A DNA stretch of 64,000 bases. Source: CBFIJI01 sp965662885 (GTDB taxonomy: Bacteria > Bacteroidota > Bacteroidia > Flavobacteriales > Flavobacteriaceae). Shown here one piece after another: positions 63,087 to 64,000 of the stretch (within the stretch, counting starts at the first letter, position 1; every line of letters starts with the position of its first letter). The notes beneath the pieces are model-generated. The model had not been told where the DNA came from and made no database searches. It saw nothing but the letters and a program-made list of their open reading frames with translations. Where the stretch lies: positions 91,453 through 155,452 of the forward strand of contig CBFIJI010000001.1 in NCBI GenBank assembly GCA_965662885.1. Direction: 5' to 3'. Both the position numbers and the translations under genes were made by a program.

Positions 63087-64000
63087 ATGAAACATTTTTC
63101 AAAACAGCTTTTTAAGCTTTCACTTCTTTTACCGTTTATTTTTATAAACTGTACAAAAGATGTCAATGAACCAGAAATTCCAATCGATGATACCCCGTCG
63201 ATTATCAACACAACAACTTATGATTTGGCTTCTATTGCTATAGATAATATATCGGGTACTGCAGCGTTTAAGGAATTGTCTGACGGCTCTTTAACGGTAG
63301 ATTTACAACTACAAAATACGCCTTCTGGAGGCCAACATCCAGCACACATTCATTTTAATACGGCAGCAGAAAGTGGTGGAATCGCTGTTTCATTAGAGGC
63401 GGTTGACGGTGATACTGGAACAAGTACAACCAACTTTGCCACTTTAGATGACGGTTCTTCCATTACATATTCTCAACTTTTAGACTTTGATGGATATATT
63501 AACGTTCATCTAAGTAGTGATGAACTTTCAACACTTGTTGCTCAAGGTGATATCGGACAAAATGAACTTACAGGAACTTCAAAGACCTATGCACTAGACA
63601 GTGTTGCAGTTCCAGATATTAACGGTTCTGCAACTTTCTATGAGCGAAACAATGGTGAGGCTTTAGCCGTAATAGCTTTAGAAAATACCCCAGCAGGTGG
63701 CGTGCATCCAGCGCATCTTCATATGAATACGGCAGTTGAAGGTGGTGAACTTGCTTTTACGTTCAATCCCGTGAATGGTGATACTGGAATGAGCAAAACA
63801 AATGTTGCTGTTTTAAATGATCAAACTGCGTTTGGTTATGATGAGATCCTTGACTATGATGGCTACATAAATATTCATTTAAGTGCTGACGAACTTTCAA
63901 CAGTTGTTGGTCAAGGAGATGTTGGACAAAATGAACTTACAGGAACTTCAAAGACCTACGCACTAGACAGTGTTGCAGTTCCAGATATTAACGGTTCTGC
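63087..64000 (+). CDS. CHRD-like repeat lipoprotein, 3' partial
   Basis: The frame is open to the window end (304 codons visible). It begins with a signal peptide and a lipobox FINC (Cys near 22). The mature part consists of repeats of about 123 residues with the features HPAHIHFNT (His pair), DGDTGTS and YINVHLS, the layout of CHRD-type domains. Two 77-base stretches 369 bases apart (63555-63631 and 63924-64000) differ at one base. More repeats may follow outside the window. Role unknown; secreted CHRD proteins may bind metal or other proteins. Confidence 0.78.
   Translation, partial: MKHFSKQLFKLSLLLPFIFINCTKDVNEPEIPIDDTPSIINTTTYDLASIAIDNISGTAAFKELSDGSLTVDLQLQNTPSGGQHPAHIHFNTAAESGGIAVSLEAVDGDTGTSTTNFATLDDGSSITYSQLLDFDGYINVHLSSDELSTLVAQGDIGQNELTGTSKTYALDSVAVPDINGSATFYERNNGEALAVIALENTPAGGVHPAHLHMNTAVEGGELAFTFNPVNGDTGMSKTNVAVLNDQTAFGYDEILDYDGYINIHLSADELSTVVGQGDVGQNELTGTSKTYALDSVAVPDINGS

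Overview
The window reads as AT-rich chromosomal DNA from a marine-type member of the Bacteroidota, most likely Flavobacteriaceae. The support comes from its protein families: GLPGLI protein with an OMP_b-brl_3 TonB-dependent receptor, DUF5686/CarboxypepD_reg proteins, DUF6090, secreted sortilin/BNR propeller, LVIVD repeats, BspA-like repeat lipoprotein, DUF1080 and GH16 enzymes. Shine-Dalgarno sequences are weak and many lipoproteins begin MKK with an SC lipobox. No tRNA, rRNA, CRISPR array, insertion sequence, integrase or phage gene was seen. Most of the window looks like ordinary catabolic and envelope genes; the first and last genes are cut by the window edges.

Layout. 1-11.8 kb: LVIVD-repeat protein (partial), hemolysin III-type membrane protein, Tat-exported Gfo/Idh/MocA oxidoreductase, GH16 beta-glucanase, GNAT, large BNR-propeller protein, NAD(P)-binding protein, DUF1080 protein, CurA-like reductase and aldose-1-epimerase-like protein. 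12-14.7 kb: flavin-dependent monooxygenase followed by a sodium:solute symporter. 14.7-20.1 kb (minus strand): HxlR regulator, APC permease, Rieske oxygenase, and a kinase fused to a class III aminotransferase-fold enzyme of the phospho-lyase type; this looks like an amine or amino-acid catabolic unit. 22-28.5 kb: BASS symporter, second permease, zinc alcohol dehydrogenase, succinate-semialdehyde-type dehydrogenase and thioesterase on the minus strand, divergent from a secreted cyclase-family hydrolase. A perfect 9+1+9 palindrome lies between the two transcription units.

28.6-43.9 kb: SulP transporter, DUF5686 protein, CysK-like enzyme, sugar porter, saccharopine-dehydrogenase-like and mutarotase-fold proteins, two methyltransferases and a cluster of small lipoproteins and membrane proteins. 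44.1-46.9 kb: an H-NOX gas sensor, a histidine kinase with an H-NOX-associated PAS-like N-terminus, and a stand-alone receiver. A 13-nt inverted repeat flanks a candidate promoter upstream. This is the most distinctive regulatory system in the window. 47.3-55 kb: secreted esterase, BspA-like lipoprotein, and a complete tripartite RND efflux operon (adaptor, permease, TolC). 55.2-64 kb: secreted DUF4440, cupin and carboxymuconolactone-decarboxylase-like proteins, TM2 protein, TonB receptor with GLPGLI partner, a membrane-bound LytTR regulator, and the start of a CHRD-like repeat lipoprotein.

Functional names come from motifs and remembered family features. No database search was run.
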